Source of the DNA: CAWCDJ01 sp963836015
GTDB taxonomy: Bacteria; Acidobacteriota; Terriglobia; Bryobacterales; Bryobacteraceae
Direction: 5' to 3'
Length of the DNA stretch: 64,000 nt
Assembly: GCA_963836015.1 (NCBI GenBank)
Contig: CAWIIF010000003.1
Location: 186,001-250,000 of the forward strand
Shown: positions 39,727 through 50,800 of the stretch, in pieces
How the letters are laid out: each line of letters opens with the position of its first letter
Position numbering within the stretch: the stretch's first letter is position 1
Translations under genes and position numbers: made by a program
The notes under the pieces: generated by a model
What the model was told of the DNA's origin: nothing
Database searches by the model: none
The model's input: only the letters and a program-made list of their open reading frames with translations

Positions 39727-42093
39727 TTACACGCCGGCAGCTTTCAGCGCGGCAAGCACACGTTCGTCCCGGAAAGGAACCCTTCGAATACGAACGCCGG
39801 TGGCATCGTGGATCGCGTTGGCGATGGCAGCGAGCATCGGTTTGAGCGAGGCCTCACCAGCGCCGTAGGGCGGCAGGTCGGGGCGGTTCGGATTCGGATC
39901 GCCGTTCACCAGGACGATCTCGATGCGCTCCGGGGTGTCGGCGTGGCGGAGAGTCGGATGCGAGAACCAGTCCAGGCTCGTCACCTTCTCGGTGTCGAAC
40001 CGGACTTCCTCGTGAATGGCGCGGCTCAGGCCGTGAAGGGTGGCGCATTCCACCGTGTGGCGAAGGCTTTCAGGATTGACCACCAGGCCGCAGTCATGTG
40101 CGCACACCAGCCGCTTCGCCCACACATGGCCGGTCTGGCGGTTCACTTCGACCTCTGCGATCTGCGCAACCACGGTCTGGCCGCGGAACGAGTAGGCGAT
40201 ACCGCGTCCGGTCAGAATATCTCCTTTGCCGAGCGGTTTCGGTGAAGGCCGCGGGTCCCACCCATACTCTTCCGCGGCGGCCTTGAGAACCGCAAGCGAT
40301 CGTGCGCGCCGGAATCCGCTGTCATCATTTGTGCCGGCCTGGATCATCTTCATGCGGAATTCCAGAGCATCGGCCTTCGCTGCCGCCGCTGCTTCGTCGA
40401 TAAACGACTCGGCGGCAAATGTCGATTGCGGGCCATTCGGATCGCGAAGATTGCCGGTACGAAGCGGGGTCTCCCACACGACCGGCAGGCCGACGACCTC
40501 GCCAGTCATTTTGCGGTTGGGGATCGCATACATGTCGGAAGGGGTCGCGGCGCTGCCGGCGGCAGGTCTGGCGCGCCTCGAACCCATCAGTTGTGCAATC
40601 AGCACGGTATCCGGCTCGTTGTATCCGAGGTGGTTGTAGTCGCACGAACGCGCGTGATAGTCATAGGCGATCAGATGGCCCTCCGCATCGAGAGCGCCGC
40701 GCACCTTCACTAGAAAGGCCGGGCTCTTGGTATCCCAAGCCGTCTCCTCATCCCTCATCCACTGCATGCGAACGGGCCGGCCGATCTCGCGGGCGATCCA
40801 TGCCGCCTCGCAACCGGCGTCCTCCGCCGCTGTGCGGCCGAAGCCTTGCGGGCCCTGCATCCAGACCACACGCACCCGATCGTGCGCCATGCCAAGGAAG
40901 GCGGCGACGCCTCTCCGCATGCCATAGGACTTCATGTCGTTCGAATAGACGGTCATCTGACCGTTCGACGGGTCCGCCGTGGCATGAGCGCCGGCGAACG
41001 CGGTATGACCCTGAAAGGGCACTTCGTACTCGGCTTCGATTACCTTTGCCGCGCCCGAAAATGCCGCATCGGGGTCCCCCGACACCATGGGTCTGGACGC
41101 CGCCGTAGGGGTTGTGGCGCGCATGTATTTGAAAAGGTCTTCCGACGCCGGGAAGGGCGCCGTTGACGGCTTCTCCCAGGTCGTCTTGAGCTGGCGGGCG
41201 GCGCGGATGGCCTGCTCTTCGCGTTCGCACACAACGGCGACGTAGTTGCCCTTGTTCATCACCTTGATGAAGCCCGGCAGGCTCTTCACCGACGATTCGT
41301 CGATGCCCGTGAGCTTCGCGCACGCGAATGGAGGCTTGACGTTGCGCGCATGAACCATGCCCGGCAGCTTTACGTCGACGGCCCATTTCAGAGAACCGTC
41401 CACTTTGGCGGGAATGTCGTCGCGGTGCAGGGGCTGGCCGGTGTATTTGAGCTCCTGCACGGTCTTCGTTTTGGCCTGGCCCGTGACCGAGTTGACGTTG
41501 GTGCCGTTCAGCGTGACATTGAACTTCTTTCCCGCGATCAGCTCACCATACGTAACATGCTTGGAGGGATCGTCCTTCACCGTGATCACCGCGTCGCTGA
41601 CCGCCAGTCGATCGACCGGCACTCCGAGGCGCGCCGATGCCATTTCGAGCAGCACACGACGCGCTTCCGCGGCGACGCGGCGCATCGGCCACGAATCCCT
41701 TTCCATGGCGGTCGAGCCACCCGACCCGACCTGGTCGACGGTGATGTCCGTGCTCCCCATGATGCAGGCGGTCCGCTCGAAGGCGATGTCCAGCTCGTCG
41801 GACATCAACTGGCGGAAACCGGTTCCCGTGCCCTGGCCGGGGTCCGTCTTGCCGACATAGAACGTGGCCGTGTTGTCTGGATGAATGACAATCCACGAGT
41901 CGATTTGCCGGAAATCGGGATCGTGATACGGACCTGGTCCCTCCGGCGCGGCGTTGCTCTGCGCCTCCGTGAGTCCGGCCGCTCCGAATGCTCCGAAGCT
42001 CACCGCGAGCAATCCCGCGCTCCTGAGGAAGCCCCTGCGGTGCATTACCAGGACTTCTTCGATCTGCTTCGGAATCCTGTCAGAGGCACTCAT
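39727..42093 (-). CDS. iorB: Isoquinoline 1-oxidoreductase-like molybdopterin subunit (IorB type), Tat exported
   Basis: A 788-residue large subunit of a xanthine-oxidase-family hydroxylase. The start at 42093 overlaps the small-subunit stop (ATGA). A twin-arginine signal lies at MHRRGFLRSAGLLAVSFGAFGA, starting near residue 17, so the enzyme is periplasmic, which fits the Ior group rather than xanthine dehydrogenase. Features include VGKTDPGQGTGTGFRQLMSDELD, QGPQGFGRTAAEDAGCEAAWIAREIG and, near the end, PPYGAGEASLKPMLAAIANAI with the probable catalytic Glu. A FAD subunit is absent, so electrons leave through the 2Fe-2S partner to a cytochrome. The aldehyde or heterocyclic substrate is unknown. 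Confidence 0.88.
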   Translation of the reverse strand: MSASDRIPKQIEEVLVMHRRGFLRSAGLLAVSFGAFGAAGLTEAQSNAAPEGPGPYHDPDFRQIDSWIVIHPDNTATFYVGKTDPGQGTGTGFRQLMSDELDIAFERTACIMGSTDITVDQVGSGGSTAMERDSWPMRRVAAEARRVLLEMASARLGVPVDRLAVSDAVITVKDDPSKHVTYGELIAGKKFNVTLNGTNVNSVTGQAKTKTVQELKYTGQPLHRDDIPAKVDGSLKWAVDVKLPGMVHARNVKPPFACAKLTGIDESSVKSLPGFIKVMNKGNYVAVVCEREEQAIRAARQLKTTWEKPSTAPFPASEDLFKYMRATTPTAASRPMVSGDPDAAFSGAAKVIEAEYEVPFQGHTAFAGAHATADPSNGQMTVYSNDMKSYGMRRGVAAFLGMAHDRVRVVWMQGPQGFGRTAAEDAGCEAAWIAREIGRPVRMQWMRDEETAWDTKSPAFLVKVRGALDAEGHLIAYDYHARSCDYNHLGYNEPDTVLIAQLMGSRRARPAAGSAATPSDMYAIPNRKMTGEVVGLPVVWETPLRTGNLRDPNGPQSTFAAESFIDEAAAAAKADALEFRMKMIQAGTNDDSGFRRARSLAVLKAAAEEYGWDPRPSPKPLGKGDILTGRGIAYSFRGQTVVAQIAEVEVNRQTGHVWAKRLVCAHDCGLVVNPESLRHTVECATLHGLSRAIHEEVRFDTEKVTSLDWFSHPTLRHADTPERIEIVLVNGDPNPNRPDLPPYGAGEASLKPMLAAIANAIHDATGVRIRRVPFRDERVLAALKAAGV

Positions 42094-42587
42094 GCCACGA
42101 CCTCCTTTCCGGAAGCGGGCGAAGCACCGGCGAGCGTCTTGGCCGCTCGTTTGATGGCCGTCTGAACCCGGTAGTAACTCATGCAGCGGCACAGCGTCCC
42201 GTTCATCGATTCACGGATCTGCGCTTCGGTCGGATGCGGATTCTTGTCCAGCATGGCCTTCGCCGTCATGATTTGTCCGTTCTGACAGAATCCACATTGC
42301 GGAACCTGCTCATCGATCCAGGCCTGTTGCAGGGGGTGCAATCTGCCGTTCGAAGCAAGCCCTTCCAGTGTGGTGATTTCACCCCTGACTGATGACGCAG
42401 GCATGATGCAGGAACGAACTGCCGCCCCGTTGATGATCACTGTGCACGCGCCGCACTGGCCAAGCCCGCATCCAAATTTCGGCCCTTGCAGCCCCAGGTC
42501 ATTGCGGAGAATATAGAGCAGCGGCGTTGCCGGCTCGATATCCAGCGTGTGCGTACGGCCGTTCACCTTGAGTGCGATATTGCTCAT
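42090..42587 (-). CDS. iorA: 2Fe-2S small subunit (IorA type)
   Basis: A 165-residue ferredoxin-like subunit with both cluster domains. The plant-type cluster is in KFGCGLGQCGACTVIINGAAVRSC and the helical-bundle cluster in CGFCQNGQIM with GTLCRCMSYY. ATG at 42587 is used because GGAGGG lies just before it; a TTG at 42602 overlaps that same ribosome site. It has no signal, so it probably rides with the Tat-exported large subunit. The two genes overlap by 4 bases. Confidence 0.93.
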   Translation of the reverse strand: MSNIALKVNGRTHTLDIEPATPLLYILRNDLGLQGPKFGCGLGQCGACTVIINGAAVRSCIMPASSVRGEITTLEGLASNGRLHPLQQAWIDEQVPQCGFCQNGQIMTAKAMLDKNPHPTEAQIRESMNGTLCRCMSYYRVQTAIKRAAKTLAGASPASGKEVVA

Positions 42588-42728
42588 CGATCCACCCTCC
42601 AACTGGCGTCCCAGGTATAGACAGGATTATGAGCCTGAACTGATGCCGCGTGCAACGATCTGGCCGCTCCGCCACATCGATTGGCCGCGTTCTGGATCAA
42701 GCCATACTCCGGGCAGGGAGAATTTCAG

Positions 42729-43286
42729 ATGCTGCTATCTTCTTCTCAAGGGCGATTCCTTGCGGCCGGGCTGGCACTGCCGGCAGTGGGCGCCGCCGCT
42801 CCGCCATCGATAGCTGGGAAGGAGCGGGGTCAAGGTCACTCCGCTATCGTTCGGCTGCATGACCACGTCGGACGGCAGCGTGATCGAACATGCGGCGGTC
42901 GTTCATTTCGACACCGCGCGATCCTACCACGGCGGCAACAACGAACGCATGGTGGGCGCGGCACTCAAGAGCAGGCGGCAGAAGGTGGTCATCTCCAGCA
43001 AGAGCCAGGGCAGGGCGGGAAAAGACGCTCTGACGGACCTGGAAACGAGCCTGCGGAAGTTGGGCACGGCGTTTGCGAGAAGGGGGTGCCCGTGTCGGAC
43101 ATGCTCCGCTTCCTGAGCTATGCCGAAGGCTACGGGCAGTTCGCGATGGCGCGCGATCGGTTTTTGGAACTGCCGGATCACATCCGCTCCATCCGCTGCG
43201 CCGATTGCACATCCTGCTCGGTGGATTGCCCCAACGGCGTCCGGGCCAGGGAGCGGGTCGGCCGCGCCCAGGACCTCTTCGCGTAA
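42729..43286 (+). pseudogene. Aldo/keto reductase with C-terminal 4Fe-4S-type motif, decayed remnant
   Basis: Pieces of one gene remain. ATG at 42729 has GGGAG upstream and starts an exported-type leader (MLLSSSQGRFLAAGLALPAVG). The frame then shifts by one near 42821, where one G too many stands in AAGGAG, and continues as GVKVTPLSFGCMTTSDGSV, HFDTARSYHGGNNERMVGAAL and LETSLRKLGT. A break follows at 43068-43074, after which only the C-terminal end remains: CEKGVPVSDMLRFLSYAEGYGQF and CADCTSCSVDCPNGVRARERVGRAQ, ending at TAA 43286. Most of the TIM barrel (about 200 residues) with its catalytic Lys and His is missing. The gene cannot make a working enzyme. It is divergent from iorA. Confidence 0.85.
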
Positions 43287-43538
43287 CGCAAAGTGGCGTA
43301 GTTCACGCTTCTGCCGCAAGGGGCCTCTCAAAGCGTAAGGTTCGATGCGAGAGTGCCTCTCGTCCACACCGGACAGCCCGTTTTGGCGGGGAAACCCGGC
43401 TTAACCTCTAAGTAGCGGGTCGCGCAGCTTCGATGTCTCGCCCGCCGGAGAACCGATGACGATGCAGCCACGGGCGGCGACATACCCGGGACAGCGGCCC
43501 GCAGTCGTTGGTTTCTCCACGGTACTTAGATCGCGGCG
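43287..43538. other. Largest intergenic gap (252 bases), no gene seen
   Basis: It lies between the aldo/keto reductase remnant and the efflux operon. It holds a short inverted repeat CGAGAG/CTCTCG near 43341-43355 without a T-run, and no clear promoter for the efflux operon. A rare -35/-10 pair or an unknown regulator site may be present but is not visible by eye. Confidence 0.4.
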
Positions 43539-44741
43539 ATGAAGAGCAAATGGGTTTGGGCCGGCATCTTCTTCTTCACCGCGGCGGTCGCCGCCGGGGC
43601 GGTCTTGTGGATGCGCGGGCGGGCGGCAGCGGGCGGGTCGAGAACCCAGGTTGCCCCTGCCGCAGCCCGCGCAGTCCCGGTGGCGGTAGCCCGCGCGGTC
43701 CGCGGCAGCATGCCCGTGTACTACACCGGCCTGGGCTCGGTCACTCCCTACTACACAGTCACGGTGCATACAAGGGTGGACGGACAGTTGATGTCCGTAC
43801 ATTACCGGGAGGGCCAGTTCGTTAACACCGGCGACCTGCTGGCGGAGCTCGATCCACGCCCCTTTCAGGTGCAACTGGAACAGGCGGAAGCGCAACTCCA
43901 ACGCGACCAGGCTCTGCTGGCGAATGCCCGCATCGACCTGGCACGCTATGCCGCCCTGGTGCAGCAGAACGCGATCCCCAGGCAGCAGTACGACACGCAG
44001 ATCGCCCTGGTGAAGCAGGACGAGGCTAACCTCAGGGTCGACCAGGGGTCGATCGACGCCGCCAAGCTGCAACTCGTGTACTGCCGCATCACTTCGCCGA
44101 TCAGCGGCCGGGTCGGCCTGCGCCTGGTGGATCCGGGCAACATCGTCCATGCCGCCGACACCAACGGCCTGATGGTGATCACCCAGATGCAGCCGGTCAC
44201 CGTCATCTTCGCGCTGCCGGAAGACGAACTGTTGGAAGTCGTCCGAAAGGTGCGGGCGGGCGAAGCGTTGCGAGTGGACGCGCTCAGTCGCGACATGGCC
44301 AAGAAGCTCGATTCCGGCCACCTTCTGGCGACGGATAACCTGATCAACCAGAACACGGGGACCGGCAACCTGCGGGCGGTCTTTCCGAACCGCGGCCCGG
44401 CCCTGTTTCCGAATCAGTTCGTAAACGCCCGCGTCCTGGCGCAAATGCTGCCGAGGCAGGTGATCATCCGCCAGGTGGCCATCCAGCATGGGCCGCAAGG
44501 CACGTTTGTGTGGGTAGTGAAGGCGGATGGGACGGTAGCGGTGCGGCCGGTCACAGTAGGGATTATCGAAGGCACCAGGGCTTCGATCACTCACGGGCTG
44601 GCGGCGGGCGAGACGGTGGTGACGGACGGATTCGAGAACCTCCAACCCGGCAGTAAGGTGACGATCCGGCCCGGGATTCCTCCGCCGCCTGGCAGCGCGA
44701 GCGGCATGGAGAGCGGGCCGGGAGCGGAGGCTTCGAAGTGA
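43539..44741 (+). CDS. mdtA: RND efflux periplasmic adaptor (MdtA/MFP family)
   Basis: A 400-residue membrane-fusion protein. It has an N-terminal membrane anchor (KWVWAGIFFFTAAVAAGAVLW), a split biotinyl-lipoyl-like domain (VYYTGLGSVTPYYTVTVHTRVDGQL and, later, CRITSPISGRVGLRLVDPGNIV), a coiled-coil hairpin (about residues 107-175) and beta-barrel domains. It bridges the inner-membrane pump to the outer-membrane channel. It is the first gene of a four-gene efflux operon and its stop overlaps the mdtB start (GTGA). Confidence 0.93.
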   Translation: MKSKWVWAGIFFFTAAVAAGAVLWMRGRAAAGGSRTQVAPAAARAVPVAVARAVRGSMPVYYTGLGSVTPYYTVTVHTRVDGQLMSVHYREGQFVNTGDLLAELDPRPFQVQLEQAEAQLQRDQALLANARIDLARYAALVQQNAIPRQQYDTQIALVKQDEANLRVDQGSIDAAKLQLVYCRITSPISGRVGLRLVDPGNIVHAADTNGLMVITQMQPVTVIFALPEDELLEVVRKVRAGEALRVDALSRDMAKKLDSGHLLATDNLINQNTGTGNLRAVFPNRGPALFPNQFVNARVLAQMLPRQVIIRQVAIQHGPQGTFVWVVKADGTVAVRPVTVGIIEGTRASITHGLAAGETVVTDGFENLQPGSKVTIRPGIPPPPGSASGMESGPGAEASK

Positions 44742-47700
44742 ATCCCTCCAGGACATTCATCCTGCGGCCGGTGGCGACGTCCCTGCTGACGGCCGGAGTC
44801 GTGCTGGTGGGCATCGCGGCTTTTCACCAATTGCCCGTTTCCGCGCTCCCCGAAGTCGAGTACCCCACCATTCAGGTGCAAACCTTCTATCCCGGCGCGG
44901 GCCCCCAGGTGATGGCCACTTCGGTGACGGCGCCGCTCGAGCGGCAGTTCGGGCAGACCCCGGGGCTGACACAGATGACATCGATCAGTTCCTTCGGCAG
45001 TTCGACGATCACCCTTCAGTTCACCCTCGAGATGAGTATCGACGTCGCCGAACAGGAGGTACAGGCCGCCATCAACGCCGCGGCGACGTTCCTTCCCAGG
45101 GACCTGCCGGCACCTCCGATCTACAACAAGACCAATCCCGCCGACGCGCCCATCCTGACCTTGGCGCTTACTTCGTCAACTCTTCCGCTGCCCCAGGTGG
45201 AAGACCTGGCGGAGACGCGTCTGGCCCAGAAAATCTCCCAGGCCCCGGGCGTCGGGCTGGTCAGCATCAGCGGCGGGCAGCGCCCGGCGGTCCGCGTGCA
45301 GGCAAACCCCACACAACTCGCGTCTTACGGTATGAGCCTGGAAGACCTGCGGACTGCTCTTGGGCAGGCCAACGTCGACCAGGCGAAGGGGAGTTTCGAC
45401 GGCCCAGAACAGGCATGGACGATCGTGGCGAACGATCAGCTCCTCTCCGCGGACCAGTACCGCAGCCTGATCGTCGCTTACCGGAACGGAGGCCCGGTGC
45501 GGCTCTCGGATGTGGCGCGCGTGATCAACGGAACGGAAACCTCCCGGCAGGCCGCCTGGATGGATACGACTCCCGCGGTGATCCTCAACGTACGGCGTCA
45601 GCCCGGGACCAACACCATCCAGGTCGTGAACGGCATTGAGCGCATCCTTCCGGGGCTGCGCTCTTCGCTGCCCGCCGACGTCAAGGTTTCGATTGTCGCG
45701 AATCAGACCACCTCGATACGCGCCTCGGTGATGGACGTCGAATACGAACTGCTGCTCACCATCGGGCTGGTGGTGCTGGTCATCTTTCTGTTCCTGCGCA
45801 GCGCTTCGGCCACCGTGATTCCCAGCGTGGCCGTGCCGCTCTCCCTGATCGCCACCTTCTGCGTGATGTACCTTCTGGGCTACAGCCTCGACAACCTGTC
45901 CCTCATGGCGCTCACGATATCGACCGGCTTCGTGGTGGACGACGCGATTGTGATGATCGAGAACATCACGCGCTACATCGAAATGGGCGACCCGCCCTTG
46001 CAGGCAGCGCTCAAGGGGTCGGAGGAGATCGGATTCACCATCGTTTCGCTGACGGTTTCGCTGATCGCGGTGCTGATCCCGCTGCTGTTCATGGGCGACA
46101 TCATCGGACGGCTGTTTCGCGAGTTCGCGATGACGCTGGCAGTCACCATCATCATGTCGGCACTGGTCTCTCTGACCCTCACTCCCATGATGTGTTCGCG
46201 CCTGTTGCGTCCCATGGCGTCGCGGCGGCCAGGCCGCTTTTACCGGCTCTCGGAAAGCCTCTTAGACGGCATGATCCGCACCTACGGCCGCATGCTCCGG
46301 TGGGTTCTCAGGCACCAGCCGGCGACAATCCTGGCGGCGGTGGCGGCGCTGGCAGCGACGGTGGCCTTGTTCTGGATCGTTCCCAAGGGATTCTTTCCGG
46401 TGCAGGACACCGGACAGATCCTGGGCATTTCCCAGGCTCCGCAGAGCATCTCGTTCGCCGCGATGTCGGAGCGCCAACAGCAGCTTGCCGCGGCGATTCT
46501 TAAGGACCCCGCGGTATCGAACCTGGCCTCTTTCATCGGCGTGGACGGCACCAACCTGACGCCCAATACCGGCCGGATCCAGATCACCCTGAAACCCATC
46601 GAAGAGCGGCGCGCCAGCGCTTCGGACATCATCCGGCGGCTGCAGCAGCGGCTGGCTCACGTCGTTGGGATCGAGCTTTACATGCAGCCGGTGCAGGACT
46701 TGTCGGTGGAGACCCGGGTAAGCGCGACCCAGTACCAGTTTTCGCTGGAGGCGCCCAGCGCCGCCGTCTTGAACCAGTGGGCTCCGCGTTTACTCGCGCG
46801 GATGCGGACCTTGCCGGAGCTTCGCGACGTCGCCAGCGACCAGTTGGACAACGGCCTGGGCCTGCTTTTGACGATCGACCGCGATACCGCCGGGCGGCTG
46901 GGGATCACGCCGCAGGTGATCGACGATACGCTGTACGACGCTTTCGGCGAACGGCAGATCTCCACTATCTTTACGCAGCTCAATCAGTATCACGTGGTCC
47001 TCGAGACCGAGCCGCGCTGGCATCAGTTCTCGGAATCACTGAAGAACATCTACGTTCCGGGCACGAACGGGCAGGCCCCGCTGCGAACCACGACGTGGGC
47101 GCAGCGCGTTGCTACGCCGCTCGCGATCAACCACCAGGGCCAGTTTCCGGCCGTCACCCTGTCGTTCAACCTGGCGCCCCGGGCTTCGCTGGGCGCGGCG
47201 GTCACGGCAGTGAGGAACGCCACCGGGCAGACCGGCCTGCCGGCCGCCATCGACGCCGGCTTTCAAGGTACGGCACAAGCCTTCGAAACATCGCTCGCGC
47301 ACGAACCGCTGCTGATCCTCGCCGCGATCGTGACTGTGTACATCGTTCTCGGAGTGCTATATGAAAGCTACATCCACCCCATCACGATCCTGTCTACCCT
47401 GCCCTCCGCGGGCGTCGGCGCGCTGCTCGCCCTGCTCCTGACGGGCCAGGATTTCGACATCATCTCGCTGATCGGGATGATCCTATTGATCGGCATCGTC
47501 AAGAAGAACGCCATCATGATGATCGATTTCGCGCTCGAAGCGCAGCGCGAGCAAGGTAAGCCGCCGGAAGAGGCCATCTACCAGGCTTCGCTGCTCCGGT
47601 TCCGTCCCATCATGATGACCACGATGGCCGCCCTGCTGGGCGCCGTTCCGCTGGCGTTGGGCACGGGGATGGGCTCGGAGCTTCGCCGCCCCCTGGGAAT

Positions 47701-47857
47701 CACGATCATCGGCGGGCTTCTGCTGAGCCAGCTGCTCACGCTGTTCACCACTCCGGTGATCTATCTGCAGTTTGAACGAGTGGGCGAGCGGCTGCGGCGC
47801 CGCCGCCGGACCCCCGCGGCGGTGCAACTCCCGCTGCCGCTCGGAGAGCCGCAATGA
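44738..47857 (+). CDS. mdtB: RND multidrug efflux pump subunit, MdtB type
   Basis: A 1039-residue proton-driven pump with 12 membrane helices and two large periplasmic loops. It starts at GTG 44738 with GGAGG upstream, overlapping mdtA. The family opening is SRTFILRPVATSLLTAGVVL. The paired acidic residues of helix 4 are in TGFVVDDAIVMIENI. A symmetrical second half runs through EPLLILAAIVTVYIVLGVLYES. With MdtC next to it, a heterotrimeric BBC-type pump is expected. Substrates in other bacteria include novobiocin and bile acids; here unknown. Confidence 0.95.
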   Translation: MNPSRTFILRPVATSLLTAGVVLVGIAAFHQLPVSALPEVEYPTIQVQTFYPGAGPQVMATSVTAPLERQFGQTPGLTQMTSISSFGSSTITLQFTLEMSIDVAEQEVQAAINAAATFLPRDLPAPPIYNKTNPADAPILTLALTSSTLPLPQVEDLAETRLAQKISQAPGVGLVSISGGQRPAVRVQANPTQLASYGMSLEDLRTALGQANVDQAKGSFDGPEQAWTIVANDQLLSADQYRSLIVAYRNGGPVRLSDVARVINGTETSRQAAWMDTTPAVILNVRRQPGTNTIQVVNGIERILPGLRSSLPADVKVSIVANQTTSIRASVMDVEYELLLTIGLVVLVIFLFLRSASATVIPSVAVPLSLIATFCVMYLLGYSLDNLSLMALTISTGFVVDDAIVMIENITRYIEMGDPPLQAALKGSEEIGFTIVSLTVSLIAVLIPLLFMGDIIGRLFREFAMTLAVTIIMSALVSLTLTPMMCSRLLRPMASRRPGRFYRLSESLLDGMIRTYGRMLRWVLRHQPATILAAVAALAATVALFWIVPKGFFPVQDTGQILGISQAPQSISFAAMSERQQQLAAAILKDPAVSNLASFIGVDGTNLTPNTGRIQITLKPIEERRASASDIIRRLQQRLAHVVGIELYMQPVQDLSVETRVSATQYQFSLEAPSAAVLNQWAPRLLARMRTLPELRDVASDQLDNGLGLLLTIDRDTAGRLGITPQVIDDTLYDAFGERQISTIFTQLNQYHVVLETEPRWHQFSESLKNIYVPGTNGQAPLRTTTWAQRVATPLAINHQGQFPAVTLSFNLAPRASLGAAVTAVRNATGQTGLPAAIDAGFQGTAQAFETSLAHEPLLILAAIVTVYIVLGVLYESYIHPITILSTLPSAGVGALLALLLTGQDFDIISLIGMILLIGIVKKNAIMMIDFALEAQREQGKPPEEAIYQASLLRFRPIMMTTMAALLGAVPLALGTGMGSELRRPLGITIIGGLLLSQLLTLFTTPVIYLQFERVGERLRRRRRTPAAVQLPLPLGEPQ

Positions 47858-50800
47858 ACCTCTCCGAGCCGTTCATCCGAAGGCCCGTCGCCACGTCGCT
47901 GCTGACCGCCGCGGTCGTGCTGGCGGGCATCGTCGCCTTCCGGCTGTTGCCGGTGTCTCCGCTCCCGCAAGTGGAATATCCCACGATCCAGGTCACGGCG
48001 AGCCTGCCCGGCGCCAGCCCGCAGACCATGGCTTCCTCGGTCGCCACGCCGCTCGAACGCCAGTTCGGACGCATCGCCGGCCTGACCGAGATGACCTCTA
48101 CCAGCTATCTCGGCTCCACCCTGATCGTTCTGCAGTTCGACTTGAGCCGCAACATCGATGCCGCGGCTCGCGACGTTCAGGCGGCCATCAACGCGGCCCG
48201 CACCTATCTCCCCACCAATCTGCCGAGCGCCCCGCTTTATCGAAAAGTGAACCCGGCGGATTCGCCCATTCTGATCCTTGCCCTCACGTCGGATACGGTG
48301 GACCAGGCGAGCATGTACGACGCCGCCTCGTCCGTATTGCAGCAGAAGGTCTCGCAGGTGAGCGGCGTCGGCCAGGTCTTCGCCGGCGGCAGTTCGCTGC
48401 CGGCGGTGCGGGTGGAATTGAACCCGACCGTGGTGAACCGTTACGGCCTCAGCCTCGACCAGATCCGTACGTTTCTGGGCACGGCGAACGCCAACCGCCC
48501 CAAGGGTCAGATCGAGAACGGCGACACGGCCTTCCAATTGAAGACCACGGACCAGTTGCTCAAGGCCGCCGAGTATAAACCTCTGATCGTCGCCTATCAA
48601 AACGGCGCGCCGGTGCGCCTCTCCGACCTCGGCGACGTGATCGATTCGGTCGAAGACCTTCGCAACGCGGGCCTGGCGGACGGCAAGCCCGCGGTGCTGC
48701 TGGTCATCTTCCGCCAGCCGGGCGCCAACATCATCGAGACCGTGGACCGCGTGAAGGCGATGCTTCCGGAGCTGAGGGCGTCCATTCCCGCGGCCGTCAA
48801 CCTCGAGGTCATGATCGATCTCAGCGTCACCATCCGGGCATCGGTGCACGACATGGAATATACGCTGCTGGCGTCGATCGGCCTGGTGGTCTTCGTCGTT
48901 TTTCTGTTCCTGCGCAACGGAATGGCCACGTTGATTCCCAGCGTGGTCGCGCCGCTCTCGCTGCTGGGAGCCGTCGGGATCATGTACCTGGCGGGCTACA
49001 GCCTCGACAACCTCTCGCTGATGGCGCTTGCCATATCCACCGGATTCGTGGTGGATGACGCCATCGTAGTGATCGAGAACATCGCGCGCTACCTGGAACA
49101 GGGACTCACTCCTTACGAGGCCGCGCTACGCGGCTCCCAGGAGATCGGCTTTGCGGTGCTTTCGATGAGCACCTCGCTGGTGGCTGTGTTCATCCCGATT
49201 CTGTTGATGGGCGGAATCGTGGGGCGCCTGTTCCGCGAGTTCGCCGTGACACTCTCGGCGACCATCCTGGTCTCGATGGTGGTGTCCCTGACCACGACGC
49301 CGATGATGAGCGCGCGCTTTCTCCGGCGGCAGACCGGGCACGGGTGGTTCTACCGGGCCGGCGAGACGGTCTTCGACTGGATTCGAGACACGTATGCCGC
49401 TGCCTTGCGCGCCGTGCTGCGGCATCCGGGGCTCACGCTGGCCGTTCTGCTGTGCACGGTCTCGGTCACGATGTACCTATTTGTGAGGATCCCCAAAGGC
49501 TTCTTTCCCGAGCAAGACACCGGCCGCATGATGGGAATCGTTCAAGCGCGGCAGGACATCTCGTTTCAGGCGATGCGCCAGAAGGTCGCCTACTTCGTCG
49601 AGGCCGTGCGCTCGGACCCGGCCGTCGCCCACGTAGTCGCCTTCACCGGGGGATCCGGCGGAACCAATATGGGGCGCATGTTCGTGTCGCTCAAGGACCT
49701 CAGCGAGCGGAAGGTCGGGGTTGCCGACGTGATGGCGCGGATCCGTCGCAAGACTGCGAACGTGCCGGGAGCTGCGCTGTTCATGCAGGCGATCCAGGAT
49801 ATCCGGGTGGGCGGCCGGCTCACCGGGGCGGAGTATCAATTCACGCTGACCAGCCAGGACCTGCCGCTGCTCACGAACTGGGGGCCGCGCATCCTGGCGC
49901 GCCTGCGGACGATGCGGATGCTCACCGACGTCAACAGCGACCTGCAGAACAGCGGCCTGGCGGCACAGATCGCGATCGACCGTGACACCGCGTCCCGGCT
50001 GCAGCTCTCGGTGCAGAATATCGACGACGGGCTGTACAACGCGTTCGGACAGCGCCAGGTCTCCACGATGTTCACCGACCTCAATCAGTACCACGTGGTG
50101 ATGGAAGTGGCGCCTCAGTTCTGGCAGTCTCCCGATGCTTTGAAGATCACCTACGTTCGTGTGCCGCCCCCGCCGGCCGGGCCGGGAGGCAACGAAGTTC
50201 CACTCTCTACGATCGCCCGCTTCGGGCAGTCCACCACGCCGATCGTCGTGAACCACCAGGGTCAATTCCCCTCGGTCACGATTTCGTTCAATCTGCGGCC
50301 CGATGTTTCGCTCGGCGATGCGGTGGATGCCATCGGCGCGGCAACCAGCGGAATGGGGATGCCCGCCGCGATCCAAAGCGGATTCACGGGAACGGCCGAG
50401 GCGTTTCAGTCCTCCCTGGCCGGCGAGCCGGCTCTGATCGCGATGGCGCTGGTCGCCGTGTACATCGTTCTCGGAGTCTTGTACGAGAGCCTGGTACATC
50501 CGCTGACGATCCTCTCCACGCTGCCATCGGCGGGCGCCGGCGCGCTGCTCGCGCTGCTGCTCTTCCGCACCGAGCTGAGCGTGATCGCGATCATCGGCAT
50601 TCTTCTTCTGATCGGAATCGTCAAAAAGAACGCGATCCTGATGATCGATTTCGCGCTGGAGGCCGAGCGCCGCGGAGGGATGACCTCGAGGGACGCGATC
50701 TACCAGGCCTGCCTGCTGCGATTCCGGCCGATCACTATGACCACCATGGCGGCCATGTTAGGCGCTCTTCCGCTGGCGCTGGGCACGGGAACCGGATCGG

